Shown: piece after piece, positions 45,295-54,437 of the stretch | Layout of the letters: each line of letters begins with the position of its first letter | How positions within the stretch are numbered: the stretch's first letter is position 1 | Program-made: the position numbers and the translations under genes | DNA from: Nesterenkonia sp. PF2B19 | GTDB taxonomy: Bacteria > Actinomycetota > Actinomycetes > Actinomycetales > Micrococcaceae | NCBI RefSeq assembly: GCF_001758425.2 | Contig: NZ_MDSS02000013.1 | Span: 1 to 64,000 of the forward strand | Length of the DNA stretch: 64,000 nucleotides | Reading direction: 5' to 3' | The notes under the pieces: generated by a model | The model's database searches: none | What the model was told of the DNA's origin: nothing | Seen by the model: only the letters and a program-made list of their open reading frames with translations

Positions 45295-45390
45295 GGGGCC
45301 AGCCTACGACGCGGCCCCAGCCGGTGGAACAGGCCACAGAGTCACCGTCACCTGGCGTACCGGACGCCCTTGCCGTCCTACAGTGGTGCC

Positions 45391-46284
45391 ATGACCTCGA
45401 CGACGACGTCCCGACCTGCCGCTGCGCCGCTGTCCGTGCAGCGGCTCCTCTGTGAGAACCCCTCCCCCATGACCCTGGAGGGGACCACCACCTACGTGCT
45501 CGCCGGCCGGGACGCGTCGCCGTCGTCGACGGGGCCGGCGGACCACCCGGAGCACGTCGAGGCGGTCCTGACCGCCGTCGCCGGGCGTCCCGTGGCGCAG
45601 ATCCTGGTCACCCACCGCCACCGGGACCACACCGGAGCCGCACCGGCCCTGGCGGAACGGACCGGCGCCCCGGTCCGCGGATTCGACCCCGAGCAAGGCC
45701 TCCCCGGCGCCGACGGCCTCTTCCCGCACCCGCTGAGCGACCGCGAGCGGATCGACCTGGGCGGGGCGGCGGTGGAGCTGGTGCACACCCCCGGCCACAC
45801 CTCAGACTCCGTGAGCCTGTTCCTGCCGCAGGCGCAGCTCGTCGCCGAGTCCGGGGACGAACGTCTCGGCCCGGGGCCCGCCGGACCGGCCGCGATGATG
45901 CTCACCGGCGACACCCTCCTGGGCCGCGGCACCACTATGCTCGACCACCCGGACGGCACGCTCACCGACTACCTGGCCAGCCTGGAGTGCCTCATCGGCT
46001 ACGGCGATGCGCTCCTGCTGCCCGCCCACGGCCCCGCCCAGCCGTCGCTGGCGAAGACCGCCCGCCGGTACCTGGCGCACCGCCACGAACGGCTGGATCA
46101 GGTCCGGGCGCTCATCGCGGAGGCCCGGCAGGGCACGACGACGGCCTCCTCACCCGCTGCGCCCGAGGACCCGGAGCAGCTGGGCCGGATGCTGTACGGC
46201 GAGGACAGCCCGGTCCCGCAGCGGGTCACCACACGGATCGCCGCCGCCCAGCTGGACCACCTGCGCAGGCTCGGCGAGATCTGA
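45391..46284 (+). CDS. MBL-fold metallo-hydrolase (LACTB2-like)
   Basis: About 297 residues. Zinc motif THRHRDHTGAAPALAERTGAPV (HxHxDH), HTPGHTSDSVSLF and TGDTLLGRGTTML, plus HGPAQPSLAKTARRYLAHRHERLDQV near the end. The LACTB2 group includes metal-dependent ribonucleases and thioesterases. The strand after YVLAGRDA reads SPSST, whereas the family has hydrophobic residues ending in Asp. Re-reading with one added base, then two, gives VAVVDPGPADHPEH, so a compensated double frameshift is likely. ATG at 45391. Confidence 0.82.
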   Translation: MTSTTTSRPAAAPLSVQRLLCENPSPMTLEGTTTYVLAGRDASPSSTGPADHPEHVEAVLTAVAGRPVAQILVTHRHRDHTGAAPALAERTGAPVRGFDPEQGLPGADGLFPHPLSDRERIDLGGAAVELVHTPGHTSDSVSLFLPQAQLVAESGDERLGPGPAGPAAMMLTGDTLLGRGTTMLDHPDGTLTDYLASLECLIGYGDALLLPAHGPAQPSLAKTARRYLAHRHERLDQVRALIAEARQGTTTASSPAAPEDPEQLGRMLYGEDSPVPQRVTTRIAAAQLDHLRRLGEI

Positions 46285-46338
46285 CCTCCGCGGCGCCGAC
46301 GCAGGCCCACGGACGCATCCGCGCGTAGGCTCTGCTGC

Positions 46339-47559
46339 ATGGGTGAACACATGCTCGTGGAGAATCTGCTCTCCACCTGGTGGATCGTCGTGGCCGCGTT
46401 CCTCGCCCCGCTGCTGGCGCTGGCCACGCGCCGCAAGATCCCCGACGTCGTCTGGCTGCTGCTGCTCGGGATGCTCATCGGCCCCTTCGGGCTGCAACTG
46501 GCGGAGCAGACCGAGGCGGTGGGCTTCCTCCGCGAACTGGGCATGGGGTTCCTGTTCCTGCTGGCGGGACTGGAGATCAACACCGGCCAGATGCGCGGAC
46601 GGCAGGGGCGCGCCGCCGCCCTGACCTGGGTGATCTGCCTGGCCTTGGGCATCGGGGCAGGCCTGCTGGTCACCCAGGGGCAGATCCATGTGGCGATCGT
46701 GTTCGCCATCGCCTCCACCTCCACCGCGCTGGGCACCCTGCTGCCGATCCTCAAGGACTCGGGCGCCGCCGGCTCACCCCTGGGCGGGGCGACCATGCTG
46801 CACGGGGCGCTGGGCGAGCTGGGACCCATCGTGGCCATGTCGTTGCTGCTCTCCACCCGGGGCACGCTCGGTGCGGCGATGGTGCTGGTCGGGTTCGCGG
46901 TGGCCGCCGTCGTCGTGGTGCTGGTGCCCCACCGGCTGTTCACCCGCATCCCGCTGTTGGGGCGGGCCATGGCGGTGGGGGCGAACACCACCATGCAGAC
47001 CACGCTGCGCTTCACCGTACTGGTCCTGCTGACGCTGATGCTGCTGACTGCGGTCCTCGAGCTCGACGTCGCGCTCGGTGCCTTCGCCGCCGGGATGCTG
47101 CTGAGCGCCGTGCTCTCCGGCATGGCCCCCGAGCACGGGCACACGCTGGTGCACAAGGTGGAGGTCATCGGGTTCAGCTTCCTGATCCCGGTGTTCTTCG
47201 TGACCAGCGGCATGGGGATCGACCTGGGGTCGGTGGTCACCCAGTGGCCCATGCTGCTGGGCTTCGTGGCCGCCATCCTCGCGGTGCGCGGACTGCCGGT
47301 GTTCCTGCGCGAACAGCTCACCGAGACGCACTCCGGACTGCGCACCGTCCGCGAGCGCCTCGCCCTGGCGCTCTATGCCTCCACGGGTCTGCCGATCATC
47401 GTGGCCGTCACGCAGATCGCCGTCTCCTCCGGGCTGATCGACGAGGCGGTCGCCTCCGTGATGGTCACCGGCGGGGCCATCACCGTGCTGGTCTGCCCGA
47501 TGCTGGCGCAGATGGTGGAGCAGGGCCGGCCGACGGCCCCCTCCTACGACGGCGCCTGA
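46339..47559 (+). CDS. CPA2-type cation:proton antiporter
   Basis: 406 residues, about 12 membrane helices of the KefB/Na+-H+ exchanger family: PDVVWLLLLGMLIGPFGLQL, GMGFLFLLAGLEINTGQM, FAIASTSTALGTLLPIL, LGAFAAGMLLSAVL and FGFSFLIPVFFVTSGMGIDL (with minor variation). It lacks a C-terminal RCK/TrkA domain. It probably exchanges K+ or Na+ for protons for pH and salt homeostasis. Start ATG at 46339; a frame-shadow ORF covers the same DNA at 46380-47573. Confidence 0.88.
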   Translation: MGEHMLVENLLSTWWIVVAAFLAPLLALATRRKIPDVVWLLLLGMLIGPFGLQLAEQTEAVGFLRELGMGFLFLLAGLEINTGQMRGRQGRAAALTWVICLALGIGAGLLVTQGQIHVAIVFAIASTSTALGTLLPILKDSGAAGSPLGGATMLHGALGELGPIVAMSLLLSTRGTLGAAMVLVGFAVAAVVVVLVPHRLFTRIPLLGRAMAVGANTTMQTTLRFTVLVLLTLMLLTAVLELDVALGAFAAGMLLSAVLSGMAPEHGHTLVHKVEVIGFSFLIPVFFVTSGMGIDLGSVVTQWPMLLGFVAAILAVRGLPVFLREQLTETHSGLRTVRERLALALYASTGLPIIVAVTQIAVSSGLIDEAVASVMVTGGAITVLVCPMLAQMVEQGRPTAPSYDGA

Positions 47560-47602
47560 GCGGCAGGGGCTGAGGGGTTCAGAGGCACAGGGGCACGGGC
47601 GC

Positions 47603-48010
47603 TCAGAATGCGCGCTTCCGATAGGGGTGTTCGGACCAGCGGATCTCGGAGACGACGATGCCGTCCGCCTGCAGGTGGTCCACCAACGAGCCGGCCGCGG
47701 AGCCGAGCCGGTCGAACGCGTGCGGCTGGGCCACCCCCACGGGGCCCGAGGCGTAGAAGGTCACCTGCAGCACCCGTCGCCCCCGGCGGTTCTCGGTGTA
47801 CTCCTGAGTGACGCTGAGCTGCCCGTCGGTGACCCCCACCATGGGATGGCCGTCCACGTCTTCCCGGAACGCGTCCATGAATCCGGTGAGCTCTTCGACG
47901 GCGTATTCCACGGCCTCGAGGTCGTCGGCGTCGATCTGCGCCTCGAGCACGGCCCATTCGTCGTCTCCGAGCGACCTCGGCCCCCACTCGGTCCTCTGTC
48001 GCCAACGCAC
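47603..48010 (-). CDS. Conserved protein of unknown function
   Basis: 135 residues from GTG at 48010, chosen because AAGGAGGGG lies directly upstream; the frame is open to 48049. It is acidic at the N-terminus (SLGDDEWAVLEAQIDADDLEAVEYAVEELTGFMDAF) and has strands that look like a small alpha/beta fold (LSVTQEYTENRRGRRVLQVTFYASG, DGIVVSEIRWSEHPYRKRAF). No motif I recognise. Convergent with the antiporter and divergent from the SDR gene at 48193. Confidence 0.65.
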   Translation of the reverse strand: MRWRQRTEWGPRSLGDDEWAVLEAQIDADDLEAVEYAVEELTGFMDAFREDVDGHPMVGVTDGQLSVTQEYTENRRGRRVLQVTFYASGPVGVAQPHAFDRLGSAAGSLVDHLQADGIVVSEIRWSEHPYRKRAF

Positions 48011-48192
48011 GGTGAACCCCTCCTTCGCAGCACGGTGCTGCGGTAACAATGTCCCGATCTCGTGTCATGTTGTCCGGGTCGTGAGCGGCCTGGCCGCCGC
48101 TGACGGCCATCACAGGCTCCCGGCCGGTGGAGCTGAACACCGGCTGAACGTGTGGGTCCGACCCGTGGAGCCTGTCGATCTAGGATACTGAC

Positions 48193-49286
48193 ATGAGTTC
48201 CCACACCGCTCTGATCACCGGCTCCACCGCCGGGCTGGGTGCGGCCTTCGCCCGCCAGCTCGCCGCCCAGGGCTATGACCTCGTGCTCGTGGCCCGCGAC
48301 GCCGACCGCCTGCGGGCCCAGGCCGAATCGATGGCCTCCCAGTATGGGGTGCGCGCCACCGTCCTGGTGGCCGACCTGGTCACCGACGACGGCGTCGGCG
48401 CCGTCCAGGAGCGCCTGGCGGACGCGCGGAACCCGGTGCACCTGCTGGTGAACAACGCCGGGCACGGCCTCCCCACAGATTTCCTCGAGTCCGACCTCGA
48501 CGAGGAGCGGGACCTGCTGCGCCTGCACGTGCAGACCACGATGGAGCTCACCCACACCGCCGCACGGGCCATGGTCCGGCGTCGCGGGGGCCGCATCATC
48601 AACGTGGCCTCGGTGGCAGGCTTCACCCCCACCGGCACCTACTCGGCGGCCAAGGCGTGGGTCATCAACTTCAGCAAGGCCGTGCACCAGCAGATGCGCG
48701 GCCGCGGGATCACCGTCACCGCCCTGTGCCCGGGCCTGGTGCGCACCGAGTTCCACGAACGCTCCGGCATCAAGGTCAAGGGCGCGAAGCGGTGGATGTG
48801 GCTCGACGCCGACGACGTCGTCCGGGAGGCGCTGGCAGCCAACGCCCAGGGCGCGTCCACGTGCGTGCCCTCGCGCAGCTACCAGATGCTCACCGCCTCG
48901 TTGAAGTTCGTCCCGGACTCGATGGTCCGCTGGGCCATGGAGCGGCGGGTGGGCGCGCCCACCGAAGGTGAGGCGATCGCCCAACTGGAGCGCGGCCCGC
49001 GGCGCGACCACGACGCACCGCCGAGCCGACCACCGAAGCCATCCGGACCGTGGACGCCTACAAGGCCGCCAAGGCCCAGGACAGCCGCGGTCGCGGCGAG
49101 GAGAGCGCCGAAGCGTCCGACGGTGCCGTGGAGGTGGCCGACTCGGAGACTCCGACCTCCGAGGTGCCGAGGACTCCGCTGCCCGACGCCGGCGGGCGGA
49201 GCTCCAGCGGGCAGGGCTCCGACGGGCGGACGTCGGCGCCGTCGGGAAGCATGCAGCTCAACGGACGGAATCCGCTGAAGAAGTGA
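48193..49286 (+). CDS. SDR family oxidoreductase with long polar tail, one frameshift
   Basis: Residues 1-265 are a classical SDR: ALITGSTAGLGAAFARQLAAQGYDLVLVARD, LVNNAGHG, the Ser/Tyr/Lys set in NVASVAGFTPTGTYSAAK and LCPGLVRTEF. The frame then breaks near 49020; adding one base gives APAEPTTEAIRTVDAYKAAKAQDSRGRGEES... ending SGSMQLNGRNPLKK at 49286, an acidic disordered tail of about 90 residues that is much more protein-like than the Arg/Pro-rich frame as given (stop 49278). The family includes DltE-like and keto-reductases; the substrate is unknown. Confidence 0.8.
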
Positions 49287-49287
49287 C

Positions 49288-49331
49288 CTGGGCCGGCGCT
49301 GGTCCGGCGCTGGTCCGACGCTGGTCCGGCG
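49288..49331. repeat. Four tandem 11-base repeats between convergent genes
   Basis: The unit CTGGTCCGGCG occurs four times in a row (first CTGGGCCGGCG, third CTGGTCCGACG). It begins directly after the SDR stop and ends 17 bases before the lipoprotein stop. The sequence can fold into several GC-rich hairpins with the following CCGGGCCGG, so it may serve as a bidirectional terminator that grew by slippage. Confidence 0.6.
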
Positions 49332-49348
49332 CCGGGCCGGCGTCGTTG

Positions 49349-50134
49349 TCAGTGCAGGATGTCGATGACCAGGCGTGAGCCGTCTTCGATGGCGAACACG
49401 TCGTAGTCGCGCACCTGGTCCAGGGAGATGTAGTAGCTGGCGGCGCCTTCGAAGACGATCGTCGTTGCGGTGCCCTCCACGAGCGTGTCCAGGTGCGCCC
49501 AGTCGGTCTCCATCACCAGGTGGCCCTGGTCTTCTCCCGCGTTGCCGGGCCACACCCCGGTGACGTGGACCGCCAGGTAGGCGTCCCCGTCCATCTCGAT
49601 GAGGTGCCCGCTGCCCGGCTGGGTGGGCTCGTCCACATACTCGGTCCGCCACCCCGGGAAGCCGGTGCCGGCGTGGTCGAAGACCACACGGTCGTAGCCG
49701 TCATGCGCGCCCAGTCGGACCTCACCGAGCAGCAGGTCCTCATCCTCCGGCGGCGGGACCAGGGCGTCAGGGAATCCGGCGCTCTCCCGCGGCTCGGTGT
49801 CGAAGCGGTCGTCGCTGAGCCCCTCCCGGTGCTCGCGGTACTCCGCCTCAGGGGCCTCTGCATCAGGGCTCTCGACTGCGTCAGGCGCCTCGACCTCCTC
49901 CGGCTCGGGCACGTCGTCAGCGGTGTCATCAGGATCGGGAGCGTCATCTGTCGGGGCTTCGTCCGGGTCCGTCTCCTCCTCCACCACGGAGTCGGGGTCC
50001 TCATCCGGAGTCTCGTCGCCGGGGCCGCAGGCTGCGAGGCTCAGTGCCACCAGGCCCGCTCCCAGCAGAGCGGCGGGGCGGTCGTGCCATGGCGTGCGGC
50101 GCGCGTCCGGTCCTCGGGGAACCATCGTGATCAC
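49349..50134 (-). CDS. Lipoprotein with AMIN-like domain
   Basis: 261 residues. Signal peptide with lipobox LSLAAC (Cys about 36), an 80-residue extremely acidic linker (DETPDEDPDSVVEEETDPDEAPTDD...), then a C-terminal domain GEVRLGAHDGYDRVVFDHAGTGFPGWRTEYVDEPTQPGSG ... YYISLDQVRDYDVFAIEDGSRLVIDIL typical of the AMIN-like domain of actinobacterial cell-surface proteins. It may bind cell wall or act as an exposed adaptor; no enzyme motif is present. The first codon is GTG at 50134 (GGAG five bases before); an ATG at 50125 is possible. Confidence 0.82.
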   Translation of the reverse strand: MITMVPRGPDARRTPWHDRPAALLGAGLVALSLAACGPGDETPDEDPDSVVEEETDPDEAPTDDAPDPDDTADDVPEPEEVEAPDAVESPDAEAPEAEYREHREGLSDDRFDTEPRESAGFPDALVPPPEDEDLLLGEVRLGAHDGYDRVVFDHAGTGFPGWRTEYVDEPTQPGSGHLIEMDGDAYLAVHVTGVWPGNAGEDQGHLVMETDWAHLDTLVEGTATTIVFEGAASYYISLDQVRDYDVFAIEDGSRLVIDILH

Positions 50135-50300
50135 TCAGCTCCAGGTCGGGGGCACAGGTCCGGCCACCGTACCGGGATGTCGCGACGCGCGGGAACCGCC
50201 CAGCGCCCGCCGTCATCGGCTTGATGCCATGTCGACACCACCACGTGACCTGGGGCGACACCCGAGGCCTCGCCGCAGCCGGACGGCCGTCCGCGGCGGC

Positions 50301-51929
50301 TCAGTCGCCGTCGTCGGGCCGGGCTCTGTGCTTCTCGCGCGGCTCCGTGCCGTCCTCCTCCAGGGCGCCGTCCTCCTGACGCTCCCGGCGCTCCCGGTAC
50401 GCCTCCTCACCGGGGCCGGAGAATTCGCGGTTGCGTTCGACGGCGGTGATGGAGCCGGTGAACACGGAGGCACCCTCGCCGGCCTGCGTCAGCGGGGTCT
50501 CCTCCGTATGCTCCGACTCCGCGGCGTGCGAGGCATCCGCCCTTCCGGACGTCGCCCCGGTCGCCTCCCGGGTCGTCTCCTGTGCCGTCTCCTCAGCCTG
50601 GTGGCCGGCGGAGCCGTACCGGCGCAGGAGCTCCTGCTCCTCCGGGCTGAGCCGCCAGGCGCCGGCGTGATCCTCGGGGCGCCGCTCGGGGGCGCCGGGC
50701 ACCACGGGCTGTTCGTGGGTGTCGCCGCGGCGGGCGCCGTCGTCGTCCCCCACCTGGTTGAACTGGCCCGTGCGCACATGGTGGGGCGCACCGTCGAGGG
50801 CCTCCTCGTGGGAGAGCAGCATGCGCTGGGTGGGCACCGAGTAGGGGTGCTCGGCGCGCAGGTAGTTGACCAGGTCCTCCCGCACCAGGCAGCGCAGATC
50901 CCACAGCTCGCCGGAGTTGCGTGCCGAGACCACCACGCGGGCCTTGACCATGCCGCCGGTGGCCTCGGTGACCTGCACCGAGTAGTCCTTGCCGTCCCAC
51001 AGGTCGGTGGACTCCAGCAGGCGCTTCAGCCGGGCACGCAGCTGGTCCATCGGCACGCGCCAGTCGACGTCGAGCTCCACGGTGCCGAACAGCTCGGTGC
51101 CCACTCGGGTCCAGTTCTCGAACGGGGTGGCCACGAAGTAGCTGGAGGGGTAGATGACCCGGCGCTCGTCCCAGACCTTCAGCACCACCACCGACAGCGT
51201 GATGTCCTCAACGGTGGCGAAGGTGTCCTCCATGACGATGACGTCACCGACGCGGATCGAGTCGGTGAAGGCCAGCTGGATTCCGGCGAAGACGTTGCTC
51301 AGCGTGGACTGCATCGCCAGGCCGGCCACCACGGAGACCACACCTGCCGAGGCCAGCAGCCCGGCTCCGAGCGCCCGGACCTCCGGGATCATCAGCAGCA
51401 CGGCGGTCACCGCGAGGGTGATGATCACCGCGGTGAGGATGCGGCGGATCAGTGAGACCTGCGTGCGCAGGCGGCGCCCCCGGCGGTCCTCCATCTCGCC
51501 GTCGCCGGCGTAACGGGCCAGGACCAGTGCCTCGACGATGCGCACCACACGCATGGCCCACCAGGCGATGCCTGCCACGATGAGGATGAACAGCACGAAC
51601 GACACCGCCGGCTGCCAGGACTCCTCCGTGGCCGCTATCCGCACCGCCACCCGGGCGCCGAAGACCGTCAGCGTGAGGAACAGCGGCAGCCGGGTGCGGT
51701 TGATCGCCCGGGTGGCCTCCGGCGTACGACGGAAGATCTGCTTCATCACCACCGAGGAGGCCACGGTGATCGCCAGGGCCACCACCAGGGTGACCGCGAC
51801 ACCGATGAAGATCCCCAGGATGGGTCCGGCATCGGCCATCAGCGACTGGACCCCGTCCGGGACGTTGTCCTCGACGATGGTGTTCAGATCCTCGTCCGGT
51901 GCTGGCTCGAGCGTCTCTTCCGCAGTCAC
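50301..51929 (-). CDS. MscS-family mechanosensitive channel with acidic C-terminal tail
   Basis: 542 residues from GTG at 51929 (GAGGAG upstream). Four to five membrane helices (PILGIFIGVAVTLVVALAITV; SFVLFILIVAGIAWWAMRVV; ILTAVIITLAVTAVLLMIP) lead to the MscS pore helix and beta-domain: LASAGVVSVVAGLAMQSTLSNVFAGIQLAFTDSIRVGDVIVMEDTFATVEDITL. The last 150 residues are a charged disordered tail (ETTREATGATSGRADASHAAESEHTEE...). It releases solutes on hypo-osmotic shock, complementing the betaine uptake at 19010. Confidence 0.9.
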   Translation of the reverse strand: MTAEETLEPAPDEDLNTIVEDNVPDGVQSLMADAGPILGIFIGVAVTLVVALAITVASSVVMKQIFRRTPEATRAINRTRLPLFLTLTVFGARVAVRIAATEESWQPAVSFVLFILIVAGIAWWAMRVVRIVEALVLARYAGDGEMEDRRGRRLRTQVSLIRRILTAVIITLAVTAVLLMIPEVRALGAGLLASAGVVSVVAGLAMQSTLSNVFAGIQLAFTDSIRVGDVIVMEDTFATVEDITLSVVVLKVWDERRVIYPSSYFVATPFENWTRVGTELFGTVELDVDWRVPMDQLRARLKRLLESTDLWDGKDYSVQVTEATGGMVKARVVVSARNSGELWDLRCLVREDLVNYLRAEHPYSVPTQRMLLSHEEALDGAPHHVRTGQFNQVGDDDGARRGDTHEQPVVPGAPERRPEDHAGAWRLSPEEQELLRRYGSAGHQAEETAQETTREATGATSGRADASHAAESEHTEETPLTQAGEGASVFTGSITAVERNREFSGPGEEAYRERRERQEDGALEEDGTEPREKHRARPDDGD

Positions 51930-52142
51930 GGCACTCCTCGGGGCGTCGGATGGTGGGCGGTCGGCGACTGCCGGACCGCGATCATCCAGCATGGTGTCAC
52001 CGACACCTGGAGTGCAACCGGACGTGAGCCGGTGTGACAGCCTGCACGCCGTCGTCGTCCGCCGTCATCGTCATGAGATTCTGCGTCCTGCGCCTCCCCG
52101 GGGGAGAATGGGCGGAGAATCCGACCGGTCCCAAGGAGGAAC

Positions 52143-53450
52143 ATGCTCACCCTCAAGGATCTCCGTGGCAGCGCCGCGGATGTCAGCACCGTGCTGCCCC
52201 GCGCCGAGCAGGACATCTCGGCCACGGTCGAGACCGTGGCGCCGATCCTTGAGAAGGTCCGGCACGGGGGCGTCGAGGCGCTGACCGAGCTCTCCGAACG
52301 CTTCGACGGCGTCCGCCCGCCGGCGCTGCGGGTGCCGCAGTGGAAGCTCGAGGAGTCGCTCGACCACCTGGACGGCACCGTCCGCGCCGCCTTGGAGACG
52401 CTGATCTCCCGAGCCCGCGAGGTGCACTCCGCCCAGCTGCCGGCCGCTTCCATGGTGTCCCCCGGACCGGATGCTCGCGTCACCAACCGGTGGGTGCCGA
52501 TCGAGCGGGTGGGCCTCTATGTGCCGGGCGGCCAGGCGGTGTACCCGTCGTCGGTGGTGATGAACGTGGTGCCCGCCCAGGTGGCCGGCGTCCGCTCCCT
52601 GGCGATCGCCTCCCCGCCGCAGAAGGACTTCGGCGGCTACCCGCACCCGACCATCCTGGCCGCCGCCCACCTGCTGGGCGTCGAGGAGGTCTATGCCGTC
52701 GGCGGGGCCCAGGCGGTGGCAATGTTCGCCTACGGCGCGCGCGACGCCGCCGGGCACCTGGTGTGCCCGCCGGTGAAGCTGATCACCGGTCCGGGGAACA
52801 TCTTCGTCGCCACCGCCAAGCGGGCGGTGCAGGGCGTGGTCGGCATCGACGCCGAGGCCGGTCCCACCGAGATCATGGTGCTCGCCGATGAGTCCGCCGA
52901 CCCCTCTCTGGTGGCCGCGGACCTGATCTCCCAGGCGGAGCATGACGAGCTCGCCGCCGCGGTGCTGGTCACCGACTCGATGACGTTCGCCGAGCGGGTG
53001 ATGACCGCCGTCGAGGAGCAGGCCGCCCGCACGCCGCACGCTGACCGGGTGAAGCAGTCGCTGGCCGGTTCCCAGTCGGCGGTGCTGGTGGTCGACTCCC
53101 TGGACGTGGCGGTGGACGTCGCCAACGCCTACGGAGCCGAGCACTTGGAGATCATGACCGGCGACGACGCCGCCCTGGCCGACCGGATCCACAACGCCGG
53201 TGCCGTGTTCCTGGGCGCCTACACTCCGGTGTCGCTGGGCGACTACTGCGCCGGATCCAACCACGTGCTGCCCACCGGCGGCGCCTCGGCCTACAGCTCG
53301 GGGCTCAATGTGACCAGCTTCCTGCGCTCCCAGCAGGTCATCCACTACGGCAGGGACGGACTGGACCAGGTGGCAGGCCACGTCACCGCGCTGGCCGCGG
53401 CTGAGGGTCTGCCCGCCCACGGCGAGGCCGTGGAGGTCCGCTTCCGCTGA
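52143..53450 (+). CDS. hisD: Histidinol dehydrogenase
   Basis: 435 residues, full length. Family motifs: [85 protein letters not shown] (zinc/catalytic His), GAEHLEIM and [30 protein letters not shown]. It performs the last two steps of histidine synthesis with NAD+ and zinc. The ribosome site AAGGAGGAAC is near ideal. In many actinobacteria hisC and hisB follow; here a palindrome and a phosphotransferase follow instead, so the his genes are split or the operon was interrupted. Confidence 0.96.
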   Translation: MLTLKDLRGSAADVSTVLPRAEQDISATVETVAPILEKVRHGGVEALTELSERFDGVRPPALRVPQWKLEESLDHLDGTVRAALETLISRAREVHSAQLPAASMVSPGPDARVTNRWVPIERVGLYVPGGQAVYPSSVVMNVVPAQVAGVRSLAIASPPQKDFGGYPHPTILAAAHLLGVEEVYAVGGAQAVAMFAYGARDAAGHLVCPPVKLITGPGNIFVATAKRAVQGVVGIDAEAGPTEIMVLADESADPSLVAADLISQAEHDELAAAVLVTDSMTFAERVMTAVEEQAARTPHADRVKQSLAGSQSAVLVVDSLDVAVDVANAYGAEHLEIMTGDDAALADRIHNAGAVFLGAYTPVSLGDYCAGSNHVLPTGGASAYSSGLNVTSFLRSQQVIHYGRDGLDQVAGHVTALAAAEGLPAHGEAVEVRFR

Positions 53451-53458
53451 CACCTCCG

Positions 53459-53542
53459 CATCGAGTGGCCACGAATCCCGGCATCTCGGGCTCCTGACCG
53501 GCGTGTCATCGGGCAGATCCCGTGATTCGTGGCCACTAGATG
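53459..53542. repeat. Intergenic palindrome, copy A of an 84-base direct repeat
   Basis: The left arm CATCGAGTGGCCACGAATCC pairs with the right arm GATTCGTGGCCACTAGATG across a 40-base loop. The whole unit is repeated almost exactly at 54339-54423. The two copies bracket the phosphotransferase gene. It also lies nine bases after hisD and may act as its terminator. Confidence 0.75.
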
Positions 53543-53569
53543 GTCGGGGCGACGCACTAGCCTGGTGCT

Positions 53570-54322
53570 GTGGATCTTGAGCAGCCGCTGACCGGCGGCA
53601 ATGTCAGCGACGGCGTCGTCCGGATCGGTGACACGGTCCGCAAACCGTGGCGCTCTGCGACGGCGAGCGTCCACGCCTTCTTGACCCATCTGGGGAACCA
53701 TGGCGTCGACGTGCCCCGGGTGCTGGGCCGGGACAGCAGAGGCCGCCAGATCCTGGAGTTCATCCCTGGTCCCACGGTCGAGGCTCGTCGACTCACCTGT
53801 GACGAGCTGCACAGAGTGGGCGCGTTGGTGCGGCGCATCCACGACGTCGCCGCACAGCACCGTCCTGCCGAGGGTGCGCCCTGGGAGAACGTCATCCCAG
53901 CCCGGGAGCACGAGCTGATCTGTCACAACGACCTCGCCCCCTGGAACCTGGTCATCGGCGAGCGCTTCGTGTTCATCGACTGGGACGGCGCAGGACCGAG
54001 CAGTCGGCTCTGGGACCTGGCCTACTCCGCACAGGCCTTCACCGCGAACGACCCTGCGGAGGATCCGGAGGCGGCGGCTGCCCGACTCGCCGCGTTCGTC
54101 GACGGATACGGCGCGGACTGCACGCTGCGATCCGCCCTCCCCGAAGCCATGGGCGACCGCACGGCGGCCATGCACCGGCTGCTGTGCGAGTCCTACGCAA
54201 GTGGCCGCGAGCCGTGGGGAAGCATGTACCTCACGGGCCACGGCGCGCATTGGTCCGCGGTGACCTCCTACGTGCGTGCGCACGAGCGGATCTGGCGTGA
54301 GGCGCTGCGGCCTCGCCGGTGA
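53570..54322 (+). CDS. Aminoglycoside phosphotransferase (APH)-family kinase
   Basis: 250 residues from GTG at 53570. Brenner motif LICHNDLAPWNLVIGERFVFIDWDGAG supplies the catalytic Asp and the metal-binding Asn and Asp. The N-lobe is short (GNVSDGVVRIGDTVRKPWRSATASVHAFLTHLGNHGVDVPRVLG), with VRKP as the ATP lysine strand. Similar short APH proteins act on small alcohols or are resistance enzymes; nothing here fixes the substrate. The gene is framed by two copies of the same palindromic repeat, which hints at insertion or duplication of a cassette. Confidence 0.8.
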   Translation: MDLEQPLTGGNVSDGVVRIGDTVRKPWRSATASVHAFLTHLGNHGVDVPRVLGRDSRGRQILEFIPGPTVEARRLTCDELHRVGALVRRIHDVAAQHRPAEGAPWENVIPAREHELICHNDLAPWNLVIGERFVFIDWDGAGPSSRLWDLAYSAQAFTANDPAEDPEAAAARLAAFVDGYGADCTLRSALPEAMGDRTAAMHRLLCESYASGREPWGSMYLTGHGAHWSAVTSYVRAHERIWREALRPRR

Positions 54323-54338
54323 CGACATGCCCTCACTG

Positions 54339-54423
54339 CATCGAGTGGTCACGAATCCCGGCATCTCGGACCCCTGACCGGCGTGTCATCGGGCAGATCC
54401 CGTGATTCGTGGCCACTGGATGC
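54339..54423. repeat. Intergenic palindrome, copy B of the direct repeat
   Basis: It differs from copy A (53459-53542) at only a few positions, for example GTGGTCACG in place of GTGGCCACG, and keeps the shared loop CTGACCGGCGTGTCATCGGG. It lies between the convergent ends of the phosphotransferase and tctA genes, 15 bases before the tctA stop. Confidence 0.75.
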
Positions 54424-54437
54424 AGGTCAATGAGATG

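Noticed and set aside
49288-49331. Tandem 11-base units as a CRISPR-like array
   Set aside because: There are no spacers; the units are contiguous.
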